Shown: one piece after another, positions 35,512 to 43,951 of the stretch
Layout of the letters: every line of letters starts with the position of its first letter
Position numbering within the stretch: position 1 is the first letter of the stretch
Assembly (NCBI GenBank): GCA_037447215.1
Contig: JBBIHB010000009.1
Coordinates: 1 to 64,000, forward strand
DNA: 64,000 nt
Source of the DNA: UBA1413 sp037447215
GTDB lineage: Bacteria; Bacteroidota; Bacteroidia; Bacteroidales; Prolixibacteraceae
Direction: 5' to 3'
The notes under the pieces: generated by a model
What the model was told of the DNA's origin: nothing
Database searches by the model: none
The model's input: only the letters and a program-made list of their open reading frames with translations
Translations under genes and position numbers: made by a program

Positions 35512-38500
35512 TTATTTCACACACCTGAACCCAACTGTTGCTGCGCGTTCGTAACCTGGTGAAACCCTGTATTGCTGCTGACGGTTAATCAGGGGCAACG
35601 GGCCACCTTTGACATACCACCACGATGACAATGGCGTAAAATAGGAGCCTCCTTTGAGGATATAAAAGTCAATCACCCCTGTTTTATATTCATCGTTTGT
35701 GATTTGCCAGACCGAACCGGTTAAGTCGTGAATCCCAAATTGATTGGCCCCGTCTGGATATTTTCCTACCGGGGCGGGGATCCCATTTCCCGGGTTGCAG
35801 AGTGTCCCTGTTGTATCCCGTTCATTTCCCCAGGGCCAAAGCCTGCCATCACTCCCTTGGGCAGCATATTGCCACTCAAGTTCAGAAGGGAGCCTCTTCC
35901 CTGCCCATGCTGCATAAGCACGGGCATCTTCCAGATTGACATATACCACCGGAAAATCCTCCTCCCCTGTGGGTATTTGGTCATCTATCCAATGTTTCAG
36001 AAAGTTTTCGCTGTCGGCAGGTTGATATCCCGATTTATTGATAAATTCAAAGTAATCCCTGTTGGTAACCGGAACCCGGTCGATCAGGAAACTGTTCATG
36101 CGGATTACTTTTCCGGTGTCCTCCATTGGATGTTTCAGCAGCTCCCAGTCGCCAATCTGGTCTGCCCTGAAGGTGAACTCCCCGGCAGGGATTTTCACCA
36201 TTCCGTCGGGCACCATTCCTGAAGTATTAGGTACAACGGGTATTTCCGCTATTCGTGGATAGCCATAGGGCATAAAAACTTCGCACTGGTCCATAAGCTG
36301 GCCCTGCCCGTCGAAAAGCCTGATAATAAATTCGCCTTCATAGTTGCCAAACTGCTCAAGCAATTTTATTTTGGAGCTTGTTTCTGTCAGGCTGATGGCA
36401 TGGTTAGGGGGCAAATATTTTGGTACCACCTCAACCCTCGCACCGCTTTTTCTGTCAATCGTTAACAAGTCATTTTGGCGATGCAGCACAACATCAAGGT
36501 TTGCCGAGCGGTACTCCTTAATATCTTCAGGTTTAACAAATTTCATTTTTGAGGGCAGTAATCCTTCACCAGCATTCACCACCCGTTGGTCAATGAGGTT
36601 TTTGCCCTGGAAAAGCTGTATTACCAATTTTCCATTATACCCTGTCAACTCAGGAATTTTCGCGAGGTCATATTTCCCAGGTTTCAGCTCAACAGGATCA
36701 GTGGCATATGATGGGTCCCCCTTCCAAATCCTGAACAGGTCGCCCTTAACAGTCTTTAAAACCAGGTTTTCAGGTTTATCGGCATCAAGGTCAATCAACG
36801 ATTGGAAACGTGCAACACAACCATTTTCTCCTTCGTTGTCTGTTCCTGCCCATGAAGGGTCAAAAGGGGCGATCTTCACATTGACGAGATATTTTCCACC
36901 TACCTTTTTGGGCTGAAGTTCGACGTTGTTCCAAATATCTACAAAATGGTACCCTTCAAGCGGATCAACTTCAAAAAGCAGCCCATTATAACCATTGCTG
37001 AGGGTACTGTAAATGGTATAAATAGTTTTATCATCGGCAAACCAGCCATTTACCCAAACACTGTCAGTCGTTGTTGGCATCAGTATTACCTGTTTTCCCT
37101 GGCTGAAGATTTCGTGGTTCTCACGCAAAATCCGCGTTGTTTTTCCGAGGTAGGTATAAAGCTCCTGAAGCCATGTTAACTGATACGGCACTTTCAAATG
37201 AATTTCCACCCCATACCCATTAAAAAATGAGGTTGCAAAATCACGCTTAACCGGTTCTTTGGTGATAACAGATTGTTTGAATATGGTAAAATCGGGCTTT
37301 ACCAGTTTGTTAAGGTTGAGCATGGGGGCATAAGTCAAAGCAGCATGTACCCTACCAACCACACAATTCTGCATTGCTGATGGCACCGACATACCTTCAG
37401 GAAAAACAACAAAATCAGGCCTTACCTTTTCGACACTCTTCTGGAGAACCTCAGCCGATTCGCTGCGCGTATCATACATTACACCCCTGAGCCGGGCATC
37501 GCTGATCACACCGGCCAATCCTTTTAATGGGTCTGCATATCGCGTACTTCCAAAAAGCTGATTGTTCGCTGCGGGCAAGTCCCACGGAAGATAACAGGTC
37601 ATTATGGAAGTGCCGTCCTTTTGGGCATTCTGAGACAATTCACGCATAGCCGTAATTCCTCCCGGAAGGTCGCGGAACATATCCCATTGGTTTCGCTGGT
37701 CGATGCCGAGCATCGGAAATCCATGCCAGATGATGTTGTAATCATCTCCCCCATAGAGCCGCTTCATCTGCTGCTGGAATTCGGGATAGGTATACCTGGC
37801 TTTTTCATGAGAATAGAAATGGTTGTCCCAGGCCGAAACAAAGTGGCCTACATAGGCTTGTTGTATCCATTTCAGTTCAGTGCGCTCATACAATTCATTG
37901 TTAAAAGTACCGGGTTCCACATCATAAAGCTTTCTGTCGTTGAACATGAGCCTTACGCCTTCCTGCCATGTCCCCACATAGGAGTCCATCCAGATGTCAT
38001 AACTCACAGATCCTGCTGGCAAGAGTTCAGTTTCAAACCGCCTGCGCACAGCATTTACAAGGCCTGATACATTTCGCCTGGCCAGTGCACAAATGCTGCT
38101 CCCGTTATCCACATTCAATGTTGCAAATCCCAGCTCCCAGGCATTATCGGGAACAATAACGTTCACCGGACTGTAACCCGGCCTGAAAAGATGGGCCCTT
38201 GAAAGGCCGTGGTTCCCTTTTCCGGTGATATAAATATGCTTGTCCGACTCCCCAAAAGGGACCACGTTGCCGATCCGCAGGGTATCGCCACTGATATTGG
38301 TAAAGGTTATGGTCCCTTTTAGCCCGGGATGATACCCCGATGAAAGGTTAAAAGCCACCTTTACTTTTTCATCAATAACCACACCCTGGAGATCAGGCTT
38401 TCCGTTGTTTGTACTTTTTAATGAACCATTCAGAAGAAATGTGGCCAACGGGACAGGATAACCTGGTGTTTGAAACCTGTTGAATGATTGAACAACAATT

Positions 38501-38601
38501 CCATTATCGTACTTCAGTTCAATACTTTTCAGCGACTGTGCGTCAACACAGTTGATAATTGTCAGGGTAAAAAAAAGAGTTGCGAGAATGAAATTCTTCA
38601 T
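35512..38601 (-). CDS. glycosidase-like barrel fused to FGE-fold domain, longer paralogue
   Basis: A 1029-residue protein, start MKNFILATLFFTL with a signal peptide to about residue 23. It shares the N domain and barrel of the 32598 protein throughout (GLSRAHLFRPG, PDNAWELGF, WDMFRDLPGG, VVFPEGMSVP), then has an additional copy of the ~85-residue beta-sandwich (GYNGKLVIQLF and NYEGEFIIRLF halves), which accounts for its extra length. The C-terminal FGE-fold contains WPWGNERDTTG, GANQFGIHDLTGSVWQITND and TVGFRCVK. The active-site stretch is GGSYFTPLSSW, replacing the two catalytic cysteines by T and W. It lies 79 bp from its paralogue. Function unknown; probably a glycan-active or glycan-binding enzyme. 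Confidence 0.78.
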   Translation of the reverse strand: MKNFILATLFFTLTIINCVDAQSLKSIELKYDNGIVVQSFNRFQTPGYPVPLATFLLNGSLKSTNNGKPDLQGVVIDEKVKVAFNLSSGYHPGLKGTITFTNISGDTLRIGNVVPFGESDKHIYITGKGNHGLSRAHLFRPGYSPVNVIVPDNAWELGFATLNVDNGSSICALARRNVSGLVNAVRRRFETELLPAGSVSYDIWMDSYVGTWQEGVRLMFNDRKLYDVEPGTFNNELYERTELKWIQQAYVGHFVSAWDNHFYSHEKARYTYPEFQQQMKRLYGGDDYNIIWHGFPMLGIDQRNQWDMFRDLPGGITAMRELSQNAQKDGTSIMTCYLPWDLPAANNQLFGSTRYADPLKGLAGVISDARLRGVMYDTRSESAEVLQKSVEKVRPDFVVFPEGMSVPSAMQNCVVGRVHAALTYAPMLNLNKLVKPDFTIFKQSVITKEPVKRDFATSFFNGYGVEIHLKVPYQLTWLQELYTYLGKTTRILRENHEIFSQGKQVILMPTTTDSVWVNGWFADDKTIYTIYSTLSNGYNGLLFEVDPLEGYHFVDIWNNVELQPKKVGGKYLVNVKIAPFDPSWAGTDNEGENGCVARFQSLIDLDADKPENLVLKTVKGDLFRIWKGDPSYATDPVELKPGKYDLAKIPELTGYNGKLVIQLFQGKNLIDQRVVNAGEGLLPSKMKFVKPEDIKEYRSANLDVVLHRQNDLLTIDRKSGARVEVVPKYLPPNHAISLTETSSKIKLLEQFGNYEGEFIIRLFDGQGQLMDQCEVFMPYGYPRIAEIPVVPNTSGMVPDGMVKIPAGEFTFRADQIGDWELLKHPMEDTGKVIRMNSFLIDRVPVTNRDYFEFINKSGYQPADSENFLKHWIDDQIPTGEEDFPVVYVNLEDARAYAAWAGKRLPSELEWQYAAQGSDGRLWPWGNERDTTGTLCNPGNGIPAPVGKYPDGANQFGIHDLTGSVWQITNDEYKTGVIDFYILKGGSYFTPLSSWWYVKGGPLPLINRQQQYRVSPGYERAATVGFRCVK

Positions 38602-38629
38602 GTATTTTGTAAAAGTCTTGTGTAATAAA

Positions 38630-40704
38630 TTATTTGAGATCCAGGTAGTCGAAACCAAAGAAGGCTTTCGAGGGGTCGGGCGAAGGCCTAGTGATGGTCA
38701 CCTCAAGCATATTTTCCCCTTTTAGGAGTTGGTGCCTTCCCAGGCTTATCTCCCTGGTAGTGAGATTTTCGTTATACAGGCTAATAACCGAAGGGGCCGG
38801 GTTGCCATTGATTTTTACTGAAAATGCCCCATAATCGGGTGCCAGGGTAAAATGGCCAGTAAGCTCAACGCTGGCTTCATTTTCGGAGAAAAAGGCCAGA
38901 ATAAGTTTATCGCCTGGTTTGCCATTGGTCCAGAATACCTGCATATTATCGCTCCATCCTCTCTCAACTGAGTTTTGGTACCTGAAATTTCCACCGGTGT
39001 TTTCGACCAGTACAATACTTTCGGCTTCTATCCGATTATTTGTTATATAAGGAGAGATGATATCTGTCCGTGATAAGGCTACCAGGGCTTTCGCGCCCTC
39101 GATATCGGGTTCAATACTTGTTTTTCCTCCAGGTATAACGTACCAATATGAAACTGGTGCAAAATTGATGGTTGCCCTTGTCCAGTGCCACATCTCCATA
39201 TCCACTTGCATCGACTGGCTGAATGGAATACCATCCAGTCCGCGATGCCTGATATTAACAGTATAGCCGGGCCAGAAATTTCCACTCCCGTCGGGCTGGG
39301 CAATGTAGGGTGGTTCGAGAACTTTTCGGGGCGACACCATGCATAACCGTAATAATCTTCTGTACCCGTTCCAATATGCGAAGGAAACGATTCGCCATCC
39401 ACATAAATTTTTTCATCGCCTTCGCCCCACCAGGCATACACTGTGTTGAACAATGTTATGGCATCGCCCACATAAACCCCTTTCCCGGTTAAGGATACAT
39501 AGTTAATGTCAAAAGGGTCGCCTTTGCCTTCGTTGTTTTTCATTTCTCCGGTATGAAGGTGGGTAAACTGGTGCCACGAGGTGCCAAAGTGCATTGAACG
39601 GTTATTCCATTTCCAGGGTGCATATATTATTTCAACTGCTTCAATTTCAACTTTTTCACTTCCTATGTTAAGAATTTTTATTTCAGCACCCTTTTTAAAA
39701 GGCATCACCCAATACGCTGATAAGGAGCCATTTGGCTCTGCAGAGGTGTACCATGTATTGGAATGGCGTAACTGATAGCCGGTTCCAAAGAAATCACCAA
39801 TCGGGCACCAGACTGTGCGCTGACCGTCGAACGCGATCTCAATAATAGTAGTACGCAAGGCCTGGTGGTTGATATCAGGTGAAACCTTCATTTTTACAGC
39901 ACGTACAGCTTTGGTTCCGGTAATCGGTGTGACTAAGCTGGCTCCGGGTTCAATAACGCCCTCTAACCGGGTTGTTTCAGTTGTGAGTTGTTCAAAACCC
40001 CTGTCGCGAAGCGCCAATTGGGTTTGTACCTTTTCAAGAGTACCCGCCGATTCCTTTAGCAGATCGGTGTTAAAGGTTTCTACTTTGACGTCATTGCCAT
40101 AGGTGCGGTAGTTTATATTGTAATAAACTGCCTCTCCTCCGGTTTTGGCGCCCGGATCCTTAATATTTTCACTCTGGTAGGTAATTTTGCAATGCCTGTC
40201 ATAAGGAAGGGGCAGGTAAAGATTATGCCCCCGCATTTCATAACTGGTTGAATCGGAGACCGAAGAGGAAAGAGGTTCACCGGCAAGCAGCCCCCCGCTG
40301 AGAATATCAAATGCTGTTCCCTCAATGGTTGGTTGAGTCTGGTGGTCAAAATAAATACGCATGGTGCCAAGGCCTGAATTCTCGCCTGCGAAAGTCATCC
40401 AGAACCTGACAATAGCACCTGGGCCAGCGGTATCGAACATGACATATTCCACTCGCCCATCAATGGTGTCGGTACGGATAAACATAGTGCGATCCCAATT
40501 GGCAAACCATGATGGGTCGCCAGGAGCCACAGTGGCCCTGTCGTAACTGCTATACTGAGCCAGGGTAAACGTCGGATCAGGGAACTGTGCCAACAATTCG
40601 CGATTGGCCATTTCAACCAGTAAACTTTCGAATGTTACTGACTTTTGAGAACATGCAGCTAAAAATGCAGCAATGATCAGTAGTAATGTAATTTTTTGTC
40701 TCAT
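38630..40704 (-). CDS. GH172 (DUF2961) family enzyme, frameshifted
   Basis: A secreted lipoprotein (LLIIAAFLAACSQ) of the DUF2961 family, now GH172, which contains alpha-furanosidases such as fructofuranosyl and D-arabinofuranosyl enzymes. The first frame (40704 to about 39310) carries the hallmark GTGTEDYYGYAWCRP. Similarity then continues in another frame, 39310 to 38630, with YIAQPDGSGNFWPGYTVN, RHRGLDGIPF and a C-terminal beta domain. A single missing C in the run at 39308-39310 (plus strand GGG) restores the reading frame NHPYIAQPDGSG. Either an assembly error or a real disruption. The gene otherwise looks intact and follows the 371-residue lipoprotein gene by 11 bp. Confidence 0.85.
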
Positions 40705-40715
40705 ATTAAGCCGGT

Positions 40716-41831
40716 TTAAGGTGATTTTTGGAGCATAATCGCCTCATTGTAATTTACTACGTAACGCCACCAATTGTTCAGCTTTCCATCAGCAAGGTTT
40801 ATTCCCTCAAAGTGGGGTATATGGCTGAACCACCATTTCATATACCCTATATGTGAGCAATCCCATTCGCTGCAATCCATATAACGAGCTTTTTCATCCC
40901 TTACATCGGGGTAGTATTTCCAACTGTCGGCATAAGACCAAACCTTTTTCGGGTTGCCCCAGTCGTAATCTTTTTCCCCGTTTGGTGGAAAATGAATATT
41001 CCCGATGTGCGACCTGTCGGGATTAAACTTCTGATATTTTAGAGCATAAGCAGCATACATTTCCCAATTGGTCAGCTCTTCTCTTTTGCTTTTCTTGTCA
41101 TAGTCCCACCATCCGTAAACCTCCATCATGGTTGATTCAAAGCGGTGACCATAGCTTTCGAGTGCGCAGGCAAGATCACGTTCGTAGTTCAGGCCCATAA
41201 CACAAAGATGTTCGGTACAATTCACTCCCTTTGTTGGATGTGAATTGAGCCAGAATGCATTTTTGCCCATCATGTTCGACTCCCACATACCACCATAAGG
41301 AAAAGTCCACACCCACACCTCATGGATTTTACCTTCGTCGCGCATTTTATCAAACCCGAAATGTTCGATAAAGGCCTTATAATCGAAACTGGTTTCCTGC
41401 TCCTTCAGGGTTTTCCATCCTGGTTCCTGTAACAATTCCACAACACGTTGTTCATTAAGGCGTTCTCCTGTCTTTTTCAGGTAAGTAAAATAGATTTTCG
41501 TGTCAATTATATTCACAATATTGTATTCTACAACGCCATGGCTTATCTCACTCAGTGCATTGCGATAATCTTCAGTAAGTTGCCAGGGGTCGTGCCACTG
41601 GAAATTATATCCAGGAGTTTTAAAGGTTTCGTGTATCCTTTTCCCATCTACAATTGGATCCTGAATTACAACAATAACATTGACTATAGTGGTTTTATCG
41701 GGGTTAAGTTTAGACAGTTGAGCCACAGAATCCTTTAATTTTTCAATCGATTTGGCTTCTCTTTCGCAAAAAATGAACAAAAGAGTAATGGATAAAGTCA
41801 AAAAAATGAGCAAAATTTTAGGCTTCTTCAT
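40716..41831 (-). CDS. unrecognised 371-residue exported lipoprotein of PUL-A
   Basis: I do not recognise the family with confidence. A signal ending in LLFIFCER supplies a probable lipobox. The mature part (about residues 45-371) is rich in Trp, Tyr and His, with short conserved-looking segments: VWVWTFPYGGMWESNMMG, CVMGLNYERDLACALESYGH, RFESTMMEVYGWWDYD, GNIHFPPNGEKDYDWGNP and WKYYPDVRDEKARYMDCSEW. The clustering of E, H and W residues (YERD, ESYGHRFES) looks like an active-site region, perhaps a metal or glycan site. It is the first gene of the enzyme part of PUL-A, 11 bp before GH172. Confidence 0.6.
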   Translation of the reverse strand: MKKPKILLIFLTLSITLLFIFCEREAKSIEKLKDSVAQLSKLNPDKTTIVNVIVVIQDPIVDGKRIHETFKTPGYNFQWHDPWQLTEDYRNALSEISHGVVEYNIVNIIDTKIYFTYLKKTGERLNEQRVVELLQEPGWKTLKEQETSFDYKAFIEHFGFDKMRDEGKIHEVWVWTFPYGGMWESNMMGKNAFWLNSHPTKGVNCTEHLCVMGLNYERDLACALESYGHRFESTMMEVYGWWDYDKKSKREELTNWEMYAAYALKYQKFNPDRSHIGNIHFPPNGEKDYDWGNPKKVWSYADSWKYYPDVRDEKARYMDCSEWDCSHIGYMKWWFSHIPHFEGINLADGKLNNWWRYVVNYNEAIMLQKSP

Positions 41832-42018
41832 TTTTTGATGAAGTTAAATAAATTTCATGAATTTATACAGACGTTTTCGTAGGCCAAAAGCCTGGAAAAG
41901 AGAGAATCGGAATTTGAGCCGTTTGCATGAGATAACCCAACCTGTCCGAGATTCATGGATCGTATTGAAAACTCATTGCAAACAGCTCAAATAAAAACTT
42001 CAAATTATATATTATTGA
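41832..42018 (-). other. intergenic region with an imperfect inverted repeat
   Basis: 187 bp between the small lipoprotein of the Sus block and the enzyme block. It holds the 20/21-bp inverted repeat listed separately and no gene. Confidence 0.6.
41912..41992. repeat. inverted repeat with 40-nt loop
   Basis: ATTTGAGCCGTTTGCATGAG (41912-41931) and CTCATTGCAAACAGCTCAAA (41972-41991, plus a final T) are complementary but for one substitution and one extra base. On the minus strand they lie after the Sus block stop (42019) and before the enzyme gene at 41831. There is no T run, so it may be an attenuator or RNA-processing hairpin separating the surface-uptake genes from the enzyme genes. Confidence 0.75.
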
Positions 42019-42408
42019 TTAATTCAGTGCAACAAACACCGTTGTTTCACCATCGTTGAGAAGAATATACGGAGTAGTAGCCGTGCCTATTTTGGCTCCT
42101 GAGATTACCCTTACGTAAAAAACACCTTTCTGCCCAAGGTCGGCTTTTGTAAAGAAAGCTTTACCGTCGGCACCTGTAGTTTTGGTTTTAAATGGGGCGT
42201 TAGCAGCATTAAAATCAGCCTGATTGTTATACAGGTTGACGGTTGCTCCCGAAACTTTTGTATAGACAGTTGATGTTCCACTGCCAGTTATAGTTTCGGC
42301 TACGACAACCAATGCAGGTTCAGTTTCCGAAATAATGTCAAAATCGAAATCTCTGTCGCAAGCTGCAAAAAAGATTAACAATGAAGCAATTACTATTATT
42401 TTTTTCAT
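42019..42408 (-). CDS. small surface lipoprotein in SusE position
   Basis: A 129-residue lipoprotein, start MKKIIVIASLLIFF; an in-frame ATG lies 3 codons earlier. The lipobox FAAC is followed by DRDFDFD, an acidic stretch of the kind that directs Bacteroidetes lipoproteins to the cell surface. One beta-sandwich domain (SGATVNLYNNQADFNAANAP, TGADGKAFFTKADLG, FYVRVISG) resembles a carboxypeptidase-regulatory or SpaA-like fold. It follows SusD by 22 bp, the usual position of a SusE-like binding lipoprotein. Glycan binding is inferred from place only. Confidence 0.75.
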   Translation of the reverse strand: MKKIIVIASLLIFFAACDRDFDFDIISETEPALVVVAETITGSGTSTVYTKVSGATVNLYNNQADFNAANAPFKTKTTGADGKAFFTKADLGQKGVFYVRVISGAKIGTATTPYILLNDGETTVFVALN

Positions 42409-42430
42409 AATATACAAATTTTAAAGGATA

Positions 42431-43939
42431 TTACATTTCACTACCTGGTGCTCCTCCGAATGTATATACTTGCTGGCCATGCATTTGCAATTCAGGAGCT
42501 GGAATCGGAAAATGATAAGCTGTTCCCGGCAGCAACATTCCTTGCCTTCTTTTATCGAAGAATCCTAGATGTGCCCATACCAAATCGCATTCAACATACC
42601 TTTCATAGAATAGTTTATTAAGCAGATCGCTGTCACTATCGGTTGCTGGTGGCAGGTTGCCTACTGTCACACGTGTATTGTTGATCAATGCAGCAGCACC
42701 ACTTATTTGGTTTGTCCTGATTTTTGCTTCAGCCAGGTAAAGGTCGTTTTCAGCCTTCAGGTAGTGGCCTACCAGGCCTGCTCCAGCATTAATCACATCA
42801 AAATATCTCCAGTATCGGTATTCGCAACGGATAAAAAAGCCATAACCTTCACGAGTAACACGGCCCCATCCAAACCATTGGTCGCTAGCTGCATCCCAAC
42901 GGAAGTATTTTGCCAGTCGGGCATCGGGGCAGTTCTTGATTTCTCCAAGACGATTGACCCCATCAGGCCAGGGATAAACAGCTGCCGGATCATTTGGCGC
43001 CATCTGGTTCATCAGCCACTGGTTTGCGCGAATCCAGCCCCAGTTGTAGAGTCCAAGATAGTTGGCTCCAACATCTCTGGTCATTACTTTGCCCCTCCAG
43101 CCTTCAACATAAGAAACATTGAGATCTGCAGTCAGCCCTTTCTCAGCATATGATCTTACTTTATTCCAATCGGTGGCAGTATTTTCAGATGGAGTGCGGG
43201 CATTATTTACCAGAAAACGGGCTGCCATTGAATTTGCAAATTGAAGCAACCGATCTTTGGTAAAGTTTACACCTGGAATTACCTCAGCATAGTCTGTATT
43301 GACCGGGTCACTCTGGATCAGGGCTATTGCATCATCTAGCCGCTTTACAGCATACGCCATTACTTCTTTATACGATTTGGTGTTGGCCACAAAATCGAAA
43401 GTTACAGCATCGTGTTCTTCAGTAAAAAGGTATGCTTTATCATAAAGCAAAGCAATGTTACCATAAAGCAATGCTTGAATAATATATACATGTGCTTTAG
43501 CCCAGTTGGTATAATCAACACCACCCAACACTACCTTATAAGCAGGATCTTCAAGGATTTTGGAAAGTTTAATAACCATACCTACCCCTGAGTAAAAGTT
43601 GTACCAAGCTCCGAAATTGATTACAATCACCGGGTCGGGGTGTTGGTCGTTGAACAATGGCCGACGGGGTCTGAACCACATAGTTCCTGAACCCCAGCCG
43701 GGAGTACCGGCAGAAAATAAATCGGCGTTGGTAAACCCAATTGAAGGACTTGCAGCGATAGCACCATTGTACCAGGTATTGTAACCATTTTTCAAAAGTG
43801 CATAAAACTCTTTGGGAGTATATAGGTCAGCAATATTTGGCTGATTTTCATTTCTGACGTCAAGGCTCTCAAACAGGTCGTTGCATGAAGCCAGAAACAG
43901 GACAATAGTCAGCGAAAGAATGTATTTTATTTTTTTCAT
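42431..43939 (-). CDS. SusD/RagB-family starch-binding-type lipoprotein
   Basis: A 502-residue lipoprotein with lipobox LASC followed by N-D. The SusD fold of helical TPR-like repeats is seen, with the usual N-terminal NQPNIADLYTPKEFY, the C-terminal ENDLYLAEAKIRTNQ, and a last block KLFYERYVECDLVWAHLGFFDKRRQ. These proteins cap the SusC barrel outside the cell and bind oligosaccharides. It starts 12 bp after the SusC gene, forming a SusCD pair whose glycan is likely to be the furanoside-rich substrate of the enzymes downstream. Intact. Confidence 0.94.
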   Translation of the reverse strand: MKKIKYILSLTIVLFLASCNDLFESLDVRNENQPNIADLYTPKEFYALLKNGYNTWYNGAIAASPSIGFTNADLFSAGTPGWGSGTMWFRPRRPLFNDQHPDPVIVINFGAWYNFYSGVGMVIKLSKILEDPAYKVVLGGVDYTNWAKAHVYIIQALLYGNIALLYDKAYLFTEEHDAVTFDFVANTKSYKEVMAYAVKRLDDAIALIQSDPVNTDYAEVIPGVNFTKDRLLQFANSMAARFLVNNARTPSENTATDWNKVRSYAEKGLTADLNVSYVEGWRGKVMTRDVGANYLGLYNWGWIRANQWLMNQMAPNDPAAVYPWPDGVNRLGEIKNCPDARLAKYFRWDAASDQWFGWGRVTREGYGFFIRCEYRYWRYFDVINAGAGLVGHYLKAENDLYLAEAKIRTNQISGAAALINNTRVTVGNLPPATDSDSDLLNKLFYERYVECDLVWAHLGFFDKRRQGMLLPGTAYHFPIPAPELQMHGQQVYTFGGAPGSEM

Positions 43940-43951
43940 GTTTGTTAATAC

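Noticed and set aside
32598..38601. The FGE-fold proteins as maturases for the two sulfatases
   Set aside because: Both catalytic cysteines of the FGE site are replaced (K/W and T/W), the proteins are exported, and they belong to a different operon. They cannot supply formylglycine.
38630..39340. A separate 236-residue gene with ATG at 39340
   Set aside because: Its text continues the DUF2961/GH172 family without a gap after a one-base shift, and its apparent start lies inside family-conserved sequence. It is the second half of one frameshifted gene.
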